Below, in pieces: positions 54,790 to 64,000 of a DNA stretch of 64,000 bases (position 1 is its first letter; every line of letters begins with the position of its first letter). The stretch lies in contig NC_060906.1 of NCBI RefSeq assembly GCF_014805685.1, positions 20,876,626-20,940,625 of the forward strand, in the 5' to 3' direction. The DNA is from Silurus meridionalis (lineage: Eukaryota; Chordata; Actinopteri; Siluriformes; Siluridae). The notes beneath the pieces are model-generated. The model searched no databases. It saw only the letters and a list, made by a program, of their open reading frames with translations, and was not told the DNA's origin. Both the position numbers and the translations under genes were made by a program.

Positions 54790-57145
54790 CAAATTGGAAA
54801 GATGTATTATAATATATTATATATTTATAATAACAATTTGGTTATTTAAATTTTGCATTGTCTACCAACACATCAAGCAAGACATATATTGTATTGTATG
54901 TGCATTATTCATTGCATGTTTTTCTCATGAATATTTACTACCTGTATAGCTTTAATACATTTTCATATAAACATAAACATTAAATTGTACTGTATTCAAA
55001 TTGTACATTTTCTCTTTATCGGTTGAAATCATTTGAACACTCGCAATAAATTAAGGTACCAAGAAGAACCAAAAAGAGTTTTCCAACACAGTGATGCCAT
55101 AGAAAAAAATATGGTTATTTTGGGTAAAAATAAAGAATAAATAAAAAATAATTCAATAAATTGGTCTTTATAGAACTTCAACTTTCTGCAGGTTATTTTA
55201 TTTACATTTACAGCTTCACGTTTCTCACCAAAAGAATAAATAACCAAGCAGTTTTACAGAGGCCATGACCCTGTTCAGAGTTCAAGTTAGAGCTGAAATA
55301 TAATTAATTTTTGCAATAAATAGTAGAATTCATTTATATATTATAATTTCCTCAATTTCTCACAATGGAAATAATTGTGCGATAAGTAAAATAGAATATT
55401 TGTAAATATAGAATATGCTTTCAAAACTGAGGTGTACAAAAAATTCACAGGACCATACACTCTAACAAAGAACCATTTAATATTTATAAAAGTTTCAATT
55501 TTGCCATTTTTTGTTTTTTATTTTTCTCGTGTTTCCCTGTTTGCCCGCCAGATGGCGCCATTGTGTCGATTTGTCCTTTATTAGCTATTTATTATTTCCA
55601 CCTGTGTATAATCACTCCTGTGTGTCTTTAAGTTCCTCCTTTGTCTCGGTTATAGTGTCGCTTTCTTGTGTTTTGTGTCTACGAGCAAAGATACATCAAA
55701 ATATATTTTTAAATAAAATACCTATAATTTAAATATATAAAAAAACTACTGAATTTTTAAATACTAAAAAAATGTCATTCGTAAGACGACGACTGATGAC
55801 ACCTGCATTTATAGCAACTAGTTTCTAACTAATGAATCATTTTATTGTTGATTATAAATATAATAAAATAATATGTGTTGGACAGATATTCATGCAATGG
55901 GATTCAAAATTATGATCCGACTAAACAGCTACCTCAATCAGGGTACAATATTCAGCAATCAAACATTAATTTATTAATCACTGGACACTTGTTTGAAATC
56001 TGGCAGCCTGCAAGTTTCTTATCTTCACCACCTTCTTTCATACGGATCAATTTTCTCAACAATCTCAACAAGTCTGGACAAACTACTGAGTAGGAACCAA
56101 TCAGAGGCTGCATTTTTTATGGTCATCATGTTGATTTCTTACAAAGTATTTTACTGTATTTTAAAACTGCAAAAATATAAAAAGTATTTAAAAAAAATAA
56201 GCATTTTTATCAACCCTCTCAAATACAAACTGCAAAATCAAATATATTTGAAATTTATTTATCATAAATACTGATCATCTCTGAGAAGCCTCATGTCAAT
56301 TTTTGTTCGCTTTCCAGTGAAGGCTTTTTCGGTTTTTACCCAAGTTCCTTAGAAAGTTTTATTTTTTACTTTTTAGTCATGCATTTACTTTTGCCGTTTT
56401 CTGGACAAGACTTGGATGGAGTAATTTTTTCCCTTCTTTTCAGGAAGTATCTTGTAGGTTTTTTCTTTTTTGGACCTTATTTTGTTAATTTCTACAATTT
56501 TCTCTTATGGATTTTTGTTTTATTACTGTGTTTGTTTTTATTAAGCCTTTTTCTATTTTTGTGTTTGGACTTCTAACAAACAACGTTATTAGAACTTTCA
56601 ACCTGTTTGTGTCTGCACTTTCACAGCGCCGTCTTGTGGCGAACCGCTAGAACTTCATGCATCTCAGGCTGTCAAACCTGGTTTGAGCTCCAACCCTGAG
56701 TGAGTGTAACTGGGCCATATATTTTAAACCAACTTTACTGAATTGTTTTGAATTTTTCTTTTTATTAGACTAGAGCAGTAACAACCAGAAAATTTTGACC
56801 AACCTAAATTAATGTAAAATATTGATGGCACTGAAATGAGTTAGGCCTGATTTATTATATTGGAAAAGCTTACATGTATAAATATTCTATCAAAATGATT
56901 TTCGATTTTTAAAACCATCCAACCTAATAGTAATTTTCTGTATCATTTCATTAAACAATGCACTAAATTCTAAGCAAAATTTGCTGTCATGTTTGAGAGA
57001 TTATTAAATAATATAGCATTACAGCAAATTCCGCTGTGTCATCAAATTCCAAAGTGTTTTAATTACATTTAGGTGTCCAGATTATCGCCCTGGATTGTTT
57101 TTCATCAGAAATTGCAGCTCCGTGTTCGAAATCACATGCTACCCC
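54790..57145. other. Region upstream of the connexin; LTR-like traces
   Basis: Mostly AT-rich. At 55535-55690 (CCGCCAGATGGCGCCATTGT, CCACCTGTGTATAATCACTC, GTCTTTAAGTTCCTCC) the sequence recalls a fish LTR promoter region. GCGCCGTCTTGTGGCGAACC at about 56625 also occurs in such contexts. No paired ends were found. The frames here carry no motif. Confidence 0.3.
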
Positions 57146-57150
57146 CACCC

Positions 57151-57157
57151 ACACACA

Positions 57158-57232
<75 letters not shown>
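57151..57232. repeat. (CA)n microsatellite
   Basis: A CA array with one AAAC interruption near 57159. Confidence 0.97.
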
Positions 57233-57234
<2 letters not shown>

Positions 57235-57560
57235 CGTTTCCTGCTCATCCGATTAGTCACTTTAAGTTTACTTAAGCTCTTGTGATCCTCATTGTCTTCA
57301 ATTTGTCATTCAGGGTCGAATTTATTTTTCATGCCCAGTTAAGTTCCCATTTTTAGTTATTCTGTGGTGCCACCGCTTTCATCTCGTTACGTGATGAACA
57401 TTTTGCTAATTTCTAGCGTGATTTCTTTATCAAAATTGTGGATTCGGATAAAAAGCATGCCTGAAATCAAAGTATTTGATCCCAAAGCTAAAATATTTAC
57501 ACACAACACATTCATACAAGTATTTCATTTAACGCAGACTTTATTCTAGATATCCTCATA

Positions 57561-58093
57561 CAGTGCATCTGGAAAGTTTTCACAGCGCTTCCACATTTTG
57601 CTATGTTACAGCCTTATTACAGAATGCATTAAATTCATTAATTTCTTTGGAATTCTACAAACAATACCACATGATGACGACATGAAAGAAGTGTGTTTGA
57701 AATCTTTGCAAATGTATAAAAAGTAAAAAACGAAAAATAAAATCAAATTCAGTTGATTGGATATGACTTTAAAAGGCACACACCTGGCCAATACCATCCC
57801 TACAGTGAAGCATGGTGGTGGCAACATCATGCGGTGGGGATTTTTTTCAGTGGCAGGAACTGGGAGACGCCTCAGGATTGAGGGAAAGATGAATGCAGCA
57901 ATGTACAGAGACCTCCTTTATGAAAACCTGAACCAGAGCGATCTGAACCTTAGACTGGGGCAACGGTTCATCTACCAAAAGGACAACGACCCTGAGCACA
58001 CAGCCAAGATAACAAAGGAGTGACTACTACTTCATTTTGGAATAAGGCTGTAACATAACAAAATGCGAAAAAAATGTGAAGTGCTGTAAATAC
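57561..58093 (+). mobile_element. Internally deleted Tc1-like transposon
   Basis: The left end CAGTGCATCTGGAAAGTTTT and CACATTTTGCTATGTTACAG (from 57561, after TA) mirrors the right end TAAGGCTGTAACATAACAAA (about 58043-58062) and GAAGTGCTGTAAATAC, giving long inverted termini. Between them a 266-base open stretch (57757-58023) encodes [39 protein letters not shown] and [15 protein letters not shown]. This is part of the DDE catalytic domain, including the DNDP-HTA block. The N-terminal DNA-binding domain, the first catalytic region and the C-terminus are gone. The ATG is accidental. The joint at 57781-57786 (CACCTG) looks like a microhomology deletion. Confidence 0.88.
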
Positions 58094-58180
58094 AGTGGTA
58101 CCTCTGAATACGAATGACCCCGACATGCACTCTGATGCCTCAGTCACATGTCTTACCTCCATCCTCTACCTTCTTAAAGA
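58092..58180 (+). mobile_element. Mariner/Tigger-like terminal fragment
   Basis: ACAGTGGTACCTCTGAATAC and GAATGACCCCGACATGC resemble a mariner/Tigger-type end (CAGTGGTACCTC). It directly follows the truncated right end of the Tc1 element. No partner end found. Confidence 0.45.
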
Positions 58181-58334
58181 GGCTGCTCCGGCCACTAACA
58201 CATAATACATTACCGCTAAGCTGAAACCCCCAAGCAAGCAAAATGAACAAACAACAACACAGTGGATTCACGTTTATTATTATATTTGGAAAATACCATA
58301 TGGTTGTATCATTTTATTTTGTTGTATTTATCCG

Positions 58335-58425
58335 TCACACCTTTAAGGCCGGTCCGTGAAAATATTGTCTGAGATTAAACCGGTCCGTGACGCAAAAACT
58401 TTGGGGACCACTGCTTCAGAGGCTT
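58335..58425. mobile_element. hAT-type right end fragment
   Basis: CCGGTCCGTGAAAATATTGT, ACCGGTCCGTGACGCAAAAA and TTGGGGACCACTGC resemble the right terminus of fish hAT MITEs. No matching left end or 8-bp duplication found. Confidence 0.45.
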
Positions 58426-58429
58426 GATG

Positions 58430-59470
58430 CTAACTATAACCCTTTAATGCTCTGGCAGAGGGAAATCAAGCAGTTGTGATTTATAGATCTCAGGTTAATA
58501 ACGATGCTAATTATGTTTTTAACTGAGATTTTATGAACCCAGCAATGCAGTAAAATTGCTGTATTGACCCCCTCATTTCTGGAACCTTCTATTAAAACAT
58601 ATGCGACATGGGAAAAAAATTGCATTTCAATTTGCATTTACATTATTTTTTATAATTGTGTCTCCTATAAAACACTTTCCTACACTTTTATATTTTACTT
58701 AGTGATTTAGTCACAAACTCTATTGATTTGTATTTATGGACACAAATTTCAGGGTTTTTTTTATATCACTTAGCATGATTGTATCCGTCTGGCTCCGTCT
58801 CCATAGCAATGGTGGCAGAGGATCATGAGTAATGCTGGCAGAAACGCCAAAGGTAATCTTTTTTTCCCCATTTTTATCAAAGGCAGAAAATGTATATAAT
58901 GTTATACTGAAATAAATGTGTGTGTGGGAGGCACCACTGATGATGGTTTATTACAGCAAGTATCTTGTTGTATTGTAAAAAAAAAAAAAAAATACAGCAT
59001 CTGTGGTATCCAGTGGCAGAAAGAAAAATTTGGCGGAGGCACCAAAAATAATTCCTATTGAAATACATTTCATAGAAAGTCGTCCCTGGTGACATGAAAA
59101 AATAAAAAGAGGAAACTCCTGTCTATGAACACAAATTAATAGATTACATTTCGTGACTGTATCACGAAATATGGTCAAACTGGGCTGCACATGTACATAT
59201 AATTAAAACATAATTCAACAGAATAATCTATACTTATTGCACTTGGTGTACCTTCCTGTGCCTCATTATGTTTCGCTTGTTGTACCCCCTGTCCATTTAG
59301 TCACTATGGTCTCTAGAGCATTTACTGTAGCTGGGATTCACCTTATATTTTTAATTTAGTTAAACAGCTGTTTGTCTTGATTTTTATGATTATCACTCAA
59401 ATGTCCATAATTGTTTTGTTTATCTGGATTTATTGAGTGTGAATGCTCCTACTAGATATTTTCAAATCTA
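58430..59470. other. Intergenic, no gene seen
   Basis: An A run lies at 58977-58993. CAGTGGCAGAAAGAAAAATT with GGCGGAGGCACC near 59011-59043 may be a decayed repeat. No exon recognised. Confidence 0.35.
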
Positions 59471-59473
59471 AGC

Positions 59474-59794
59474 TATATGGTAAAAAGAATTGGGAAACGT
59501 TCAAATTTTTAGCACAAAATAGGAGGCACACAATTGTATAAAATGTCTTTGGAAGCAGTAGGCAGTGAAGATCTTCCACTCCAAACCATGTAAAGCATAT
59601 CTTCATGAAGAAGGCTTTGGGCACTGGGAAATTGTGTAGGTTTGGGTCTACTAGTTCAAGTGAAGGAAAAATTAAATGCCACCGCATCTAAAGACATCCT
59701 ATACAATTGTGGGCCTCCAACTTTGTGGTAACGCTTCAAGAAAGAGCCACAAATGGCTGGAAAATTCAGGTGCAACAATTCTTTTGTCCATATA
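59474..59794. mobile_element. Palindromic Tc1-like MITE
   Basis: The left end is TATATGGTAAAAAGAATTGG (59474) and the right end, read inward on the minus strand, is TATATGGACAAAAGAATTG (59794). The arms continue in inverted orientation: GGCACACAATTGTATAAAAT with GTCTTTGGAAGCAG on the left, and GCCCACAATTGTATAGGATG with TCTTTAGATGCGG on the right. So both halves derive from the same 5' end of the family also found at 243-480. No coding. Confidence 0.8.
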
Positions 59795-59799
59795 CTTTA

Positions 59800-60114
59800 A
59801 ATGGTGATCTTTTCAATCACACTATCTGGATTTTAAAGCTCTCTTCACATCCATGTAGTTTCTATTCCTCTCAGAGGAAGAGGCACGTCATTCTGTCTCA
59901 ATTGTAGAAGCTTCATGAAGGTTAATTTTTAATGTGTTCCTTTCATTATTGAATTGGACACAGAACTAACACAAGATCTCAGCACAGAAGGAGTGTAATG
60001 CAGCTCTCATTCGCATTATTGGTTCTTGTAAAGCATAAAGGATTTAATTGAAATTGGGAGGGTTCGGTTGTAGTGTTAAAAAACGTATGGGAAAAAAATA
60101 ATAACCGCAATATT

Positions 60115-60146
<32 letters not shown>

Positions 60147-60980
60147 ACATAATCGTCATTATCATAATTAGCAAAAGTAGCATACGAACAATCTTAATCA
60201 AAATAATAGTAGTAGTAATATTAATATAACTATCACTATGTAACATGTCGTTATTAAAGTTAGCGTCAAGGGATAATAAATAGGATTTGTAAAAGTTAGC
60301 ACTTTATAATAGGCAGTAACACAAGTGAAAGAAAAAACTCACCAGGAGCAGTGGGTCTGGTCGTAAATTGTAAAAATGTATTAATCAGACGATGGGTCTG
60401 TATCTGTAAATACTATGGCTTCTGATCTGTCTCCAAGTGTGTGTCCTTCAAGTGTTTGTTCCTGGTTTATCTAAACCTACAACCACACTTTCATTTCTCT
60501 TACGCCTTCATTTCTTAATGTCTTGTACTTCTTCTTAAACACTGACTACGGTTATCTGGACATCTTCACATGGTTTTGACGCATTTTTCAGCCAGCTGTT
60601 AATCATTTACTTACAAAACAGCTAAAAATTGCAAAATAAAGATCCTCACCCAAATCATAACAGTTACTGGCACCATCACATTTAAGATTTTTAGCACTGG
60701 ATGAAAATGAGGATTGACAGTGTTGGAAAAATGGCAACATAGAAAAGACAGCAGTCATCAGATTTCACTTCCATAAAGACATTTTCGTGATTACGCCATG
60801 AAGTCCTCTGTGTACTGTTTCTATGGTTTATACTTAACATGGTATATTTTGTCTAACTATTCATTCCTAAACACTTTAGGCAATGTAATAAAAAAAAAGT
60901 TTTGTGTTTCTTTAAACATATTTAATACAGTTCAAAGTGCTACTGTAACTAATGGCTGTGGGTCTGTGAGCTCAATTTTT
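59800..60980. other. Intergenic, no gene seen
   Basis: Contains a TAA-rich run at 60117-60144 ((AAT)n). No exon or other repeat recognised. Confidence 0.4.
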
Positions 60981-60984
60981 GAGT

Positions 60985-61083
60985 TCATCTAAATATACTC
61001 CAATTCCAAAAAAATTCCAAAAAAAAAGTTAAAACATTAATACAGAATGTAATGAATTGCAAATCTCATTGAAACATATTTTA
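60985..61083 (+). mobile_element. 5' end of the DNA-transposon family at 18165
   Basis: CTCCAATTCCAAAAAAATTC, GAATGTAATGAATTGCAAAT and CATATTTTATTAATAATAGA correspond to the terminal and subterminal part of the element whose interior lies at 18165-18640. It is cut off by the LINE starting near 61095. Confidence 0.5.
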
Positions 61084-61094
61084 TTAATAATAGA

Positions 61095-61850
61095 ACAGAG
61101 AACATTGAAGAATAAGAAAAATGAGAGAGAGAGAAGGTTGGATGATGTGGAGGTGGTGAAGCAGGAAGTGGATAGGATTAGTAAGGAGGAAGTGAAAGCA
61201 GCGATTAAGAGGATGAAGAGTGGAAAGTTGGTTGGCCCAGATGACATAACAGTAGAAGCATGGAGAAGTTTAGGAGAGATGGCAGTGGAGTTTTATTTAA
61301 CCAGATGGTTTAACAGGATGGAAGGTGAGAAGATGTCTGAGGAATGGAGAAGGAGTGTGCTTGTACCGATCTTTGAGAATAAGGAAGATGTGCAGACCTG
61401 CAGTAACTACAGAGGAATAAAGCTGAGCAGTCACACAATGAAGTTATAGGAAAGAGTAGTGGAAGCCAGGCTGAGAGAAGAGGTGACCATCTGTGAGCAA
61501 CAGTTTGGTTCAAGCCGAGGAAGAGCACCACAGATGCATTATTTGCTTTAAGAATGTTGATGGAGAAGTATAGAGAAGGTCAGAAGGAGTTGCATTGTGT
61601 GTTTATGGATTTAGAGAAAGCAAACGACAGAATGGAGAGAGAGGAGTTGTGGTATTGTATGAGGAAGTCAGGTGTGTCAGAGAAGTATGTGAGGGTGGTG
61701 CAGGACATGTATGAGGACAAGGTACAGGACATGTATGCTTCAAGGATCGGCTCTGAGCCCTTTCCTGTTTGTAAATCAGTGAAAATAATTTGCATCAGTG
61801 GTGATGGACAGATTGATGGACGAGGTCAGATAGGAGCAAAGTAATTATAT
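61095..61850 (+). pseudogene. Non-LTR reverse transcriptase fragment (RTE-like?)
   Basis: The first frame (61057-61449) gives EEVKAAIKRMKSGKLVGPDD then ITVEAWRSLGEMAVEFYLTR and EEWRRSVLVPIFENKEDVQT with CSNYRGIKLSSHTMKL, the RT fingers region (GPDDI, VPIFK and NYRGI motifs). A stop follows at 61447. After a one-base frameshift the second frame (61554-61844) gives LMEKYREGQKELHCVFMDLE and EREELWYCMRKSGVSEKYVR, with the RT motif A region (F-x-DLEKA). The YADD region is missing. The clade is probably RTE-like, but L2-like cannot be excluded. Confidence 0.85.
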
Positions 61851-61879
61851 CATTATATAAGAATATCAACACACCCTAA

Positions 61880-62195
61880 TGTGCAGGTTGTGTAAAGATG
61901 GCAACGGAAGAGTACAACATGTAGCAGGGTGTAAGATGCAAGCTTGGACTGTATACACATGAGCAGCATAAACAAGTGGTTGGGAAAAGTTATTGAAACA
62001 TCTATTCTGAATATGGGTTGAAAGACCCTCAAATCCTAATGGGACACTCCAGAGAAAGTGCTAGAGAACATTAGGTAACATCCTGTGGGAATTCAAGTTC
62101 CATACTTAAGAACAGCAGTTGACAAGGAGCAGAAAGGCAGCAGTAATGATAGATGTGGATGACAATAACATCAGGAAGAAGAAGCAGGTAAATGA
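61880..62195 (+). pseudogene. R2/Rex6-like endonuclease C-terminal relic
   Basis: Frame-shifted pieces recall the C-terminal zinc-knuckle and restriction-like endonuclease part of a second LINE class. TGTGTAAAGATGGCAACGGA is equivalent to a C-K-D-G-N stretch, GTGTAAGATGCAAGCTTGGA lies near a G-C-K-M stretch, and about 62131-62190 encodes AVMIDVDDNNIRKKKQV. The order matches recalled fish proteins (CRLCKDGN, GCKM, VIDVA, SNIRKK). Very decayed. Confidence 0.5.
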
Positions 62196-62660
62196 TCCCT
62201 CACGCCTACAGGCTATTTGTCGGTAGCTCAAATAATGAAGACTACAGCAGGGGGAAGATCTTTCTTTTATAAACCCCCACAGTTATGGAACAGCCTTTCA
62301 ATTAGTGTTCGGGACTCAGACACAGTCTCAGTGTTCAAGTCAAGGTTAAAACAAATTTTTTTTTAGCCAAGCATTTTATCGGTAGGTGTTTCTTAGGTAA
62401 GGGCGCAGATCTGGAAGGATCATGCATATAGAGTGTTTGGTGAACTGGGATATTTGTATGCTGTCGTCCCCTCACTCTCACTCGTGGTGTGGTGGGTCGT
62501 CTCTTATCCCTGAGATTCCTCATGTCTGTGTTACCTTCTGGCTCTTCCTTTTAGTTATGCTGCTATAGCGAGTCTTACCGGAGTCCAAACTGCACAATGA
62601 CATTAACTTTCATACAACAACAAGGACAGATAGTAATCCATATCCTTCACTTCCTATCAC

Positions 62661-62702
<42 letters not shown>

Positions 62703-63036
62703 GGTTGAGTTAAACATGCTCCTGAGTTTCCAGTGACCACTGTTCCTGCCCCTCTCCTCACCTCTGATCTACCTGCTTCGTCCCGGCCTGCCTCTGGATG
62801 GTGTTCTGTTCAATTGGAGGCCAATCTGTGCAGATGGTGATATTTCACATCTACAGCCTGGGGATCCATGAAATACGGAGTAACACAGGAGCTTTTGACT
62901 TGGATTTGGAATATTCTTAATGTCAACAGTCACACTGACTCTGGACTACAGTTTGCATTTGATCACCATCACTGCACACCTCAGCATCGTTTAGCTAAAA
63001 CTAAAGCTAAAAATGAATTGAAATCTCCTATACAGT
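62196..63036 (+). mobile_element. L2-like LINE 3' end
   Basis: The end of the coding part (TTATGGAACAGCCTTTCAAT and GTGTTCGGGACTCAGACACA, encoding an LWNSLP-S-R-SD-type block) is followed by a long 3' untranslated region: GAGTCTTACCGGAGTCCAAA, ATTTCACATCTACAGCCTGG, ACGGAGTAACACAGGAGC and CAACAGTCACACTGACTCTG. A CT array (62667-62699) interrupts it, and a TCTA array follows its 3' end. Confidence 0.75.
62667..62699. repeat. (CT)n microsatellite
   Basis: A pure CT array of about 16 units inside the LINE 3' region. Confidence 0.95.

Positions 63037-63116
<80 letters not shown>
63037..63116. repeat. (TCTA)n microsatellite
   Basis: About 20 tetranucleotide units, the reverse complement of the GATA array at 21403. 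It starts at the 3' end of a LINE. Confidence 0.97.
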
Positions 63117-63117
63117 C

Positions 63118-63808
63118 AGTAAATGATCATTAGAAAATTAAAGCAGTAATGAAAGAAACATTTATTATTGGAAAAGAAAATAAATTCTAAATTCCATGGA
63201 TTAATATTAATAAGAAGAAGAAGAAGAAAAAGAAGACTTGTAATATTGTTTCATTTTTATTATTATTGCTATTGTTTCATTCAAATTGTCATGAATTAAT
63301 GAAATTGCATTCCCAAATACTTTTATCAATTGACTGTCAAGTAATAAAACCAAATATACAACTCAAAAAGCATGAAGGCTTGTTTTTCCTGTTTTACTTT
63401 GTCCATAAGCAATTCATTCTTTTGGTTAAACCTGAAACCAGGTTAAAACCTGAAGTTGCACTCAGTCTGAAAAACATTCAACCTTTTGCATGAACTGAAG
63501 TGACGGATTATCTGTATGATTAAGGTCAAACCTCACTCCTACACCTCTTATTCATTTCTCGATAATTGCCAGACATGATTGCACAGTTTACTGACACTAA
63601 CCCTAAATATGTACAACACATATTAATACTAATACCATTTTAGACATTTCTAAAGAAATAGGGAAGCACCTTTGTCCACATTTCACAAGATTACAGCATT
63701 TCTTGCTTTGACCGGCTCGCCATTTGGACGTGGTGTACGTGAGCTTGCTGTTTAGTTGAAAAGTTGAAATGTCTGTAGAAAGTTAAGGATTGTCAGCGTT
63801 TGCGGTAT
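63118..63808. other. Intergenic, no gene seen
   Basis: AAG-rich short run at 63212-63235. No exon recognised. Confidence 0.4.
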
Positions 63809-63809
63809 A

Positions 63810-63839
63810 GTGTGTGTGTGTGTGTGTGTGTGATTGTGT

Positions 63840-63875
<36 letters not shown>
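63810..63875. repeat. (GT)n microsatellite
   Basis: GT array with TGATTG and TATG interruptions near 63832-63846. Confidence 0.96.
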
Positions 63876-63876
<1 letters not shown>

Positions 63877-64000
63877 GACGTGTGTATGTTTCTGATGACA
63901 CTCATACACTATAAATTGTATAGCATGCTGTATTCTCATGTGGTGATCACTTACTTCACAGTGGTTTTGTTTTGTAGTACCGATTGCCCTCAAGTCTAAA

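Noticed and set aside
54462..54812. 116-codon plus-strand frame opposite the connexin
   Set aside because: It is an antisense shadow of the conserved connexin N-terminal coding sequence and has no motif of its own.
55535..56720. Full LTR retrotransposon
   Set aside because: Only LTR-like phrases are visible. No paired LTRs, primer-binding site or gag/pol coding could be identified.
57757..58023. 88-codon frame as an intact gene
   Set aside because: It is a Tc1 transposase fragment whose ATG lies in former untranslated sequence brought there by a deletion.

Overview
The window looks like a piece of a ray-finned fish genome. It holds a fish-type connexin and a dense mix of teleost transposable-element remnants: L2-like and other LINEs, a tRNA-Glu SINE, Tc1/mariner elements, hAT elements and a probable solo LTR. 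Microsatellites are abundant. The repeat mix would fit an ostariophysan such as a catfish, but that is a guess from memory and not something the sequence proves.

Only one intact protein-coding gene is visible: an intronless 277-codon connexin reading frame on the minus strand (53931-54764), closest in my judgement to fish Cx32.2. A plausible splice acceptor lies 16 bases upstream of its ATG, as expected for a connexin coding exon. Nearly every other open frame is short, falls in a microsatellite, or belongs to a broken transposon. I saw no rRNA gene, free-standing tRNA gene, CRISPR array or operon-like structure.

Layout. 0-6 kb: TA and CA arrays, two Tc1-type fragments, and an L2-like LINE remnant lying between two CA-rich tracts. 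6-15 kb: short SINE-like repeats and a 950-bp hAT-like element with terminal repeats and target duplication. 15-21 kb: a Brinker/pogo-like transposase fragment, several LINE ends, a tRNA-Glu SINE nested in a LINE, and a 155-bp tandem duplication. 21-31 kb: a GATA array, more copies of the hAT family, a near-perfect 128-bp hairpin, a second tRNA-Glu SINE and a TA-flanked MITE. 31-42 kb: a Tc1-type end beside a TA array, a candidate solo LTR, LINE tails and a hAT MITE with a perfect 8-bp target duplication. 42-46.7 kb: comparatively repeat-poor sequence. 46.8-53 kb: a deleted LINE and sparse repeats. 53.9-54.8 kb: the connexin. 55-64 kb: an internally deleted Tc1 element, a palindromic MITE, and a stack of at least three different LINE remnants.

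I did not find a convincing new biological system. The most unusual single structure is the 128-bp hairpin at 23671-23798. The rest of the interest lies in mobile-element history: nested insertions, internal deletions and microsatellites abutting element ends. Family names for repeats rest on recalled consensus features and need a repeat-library search to confirm.
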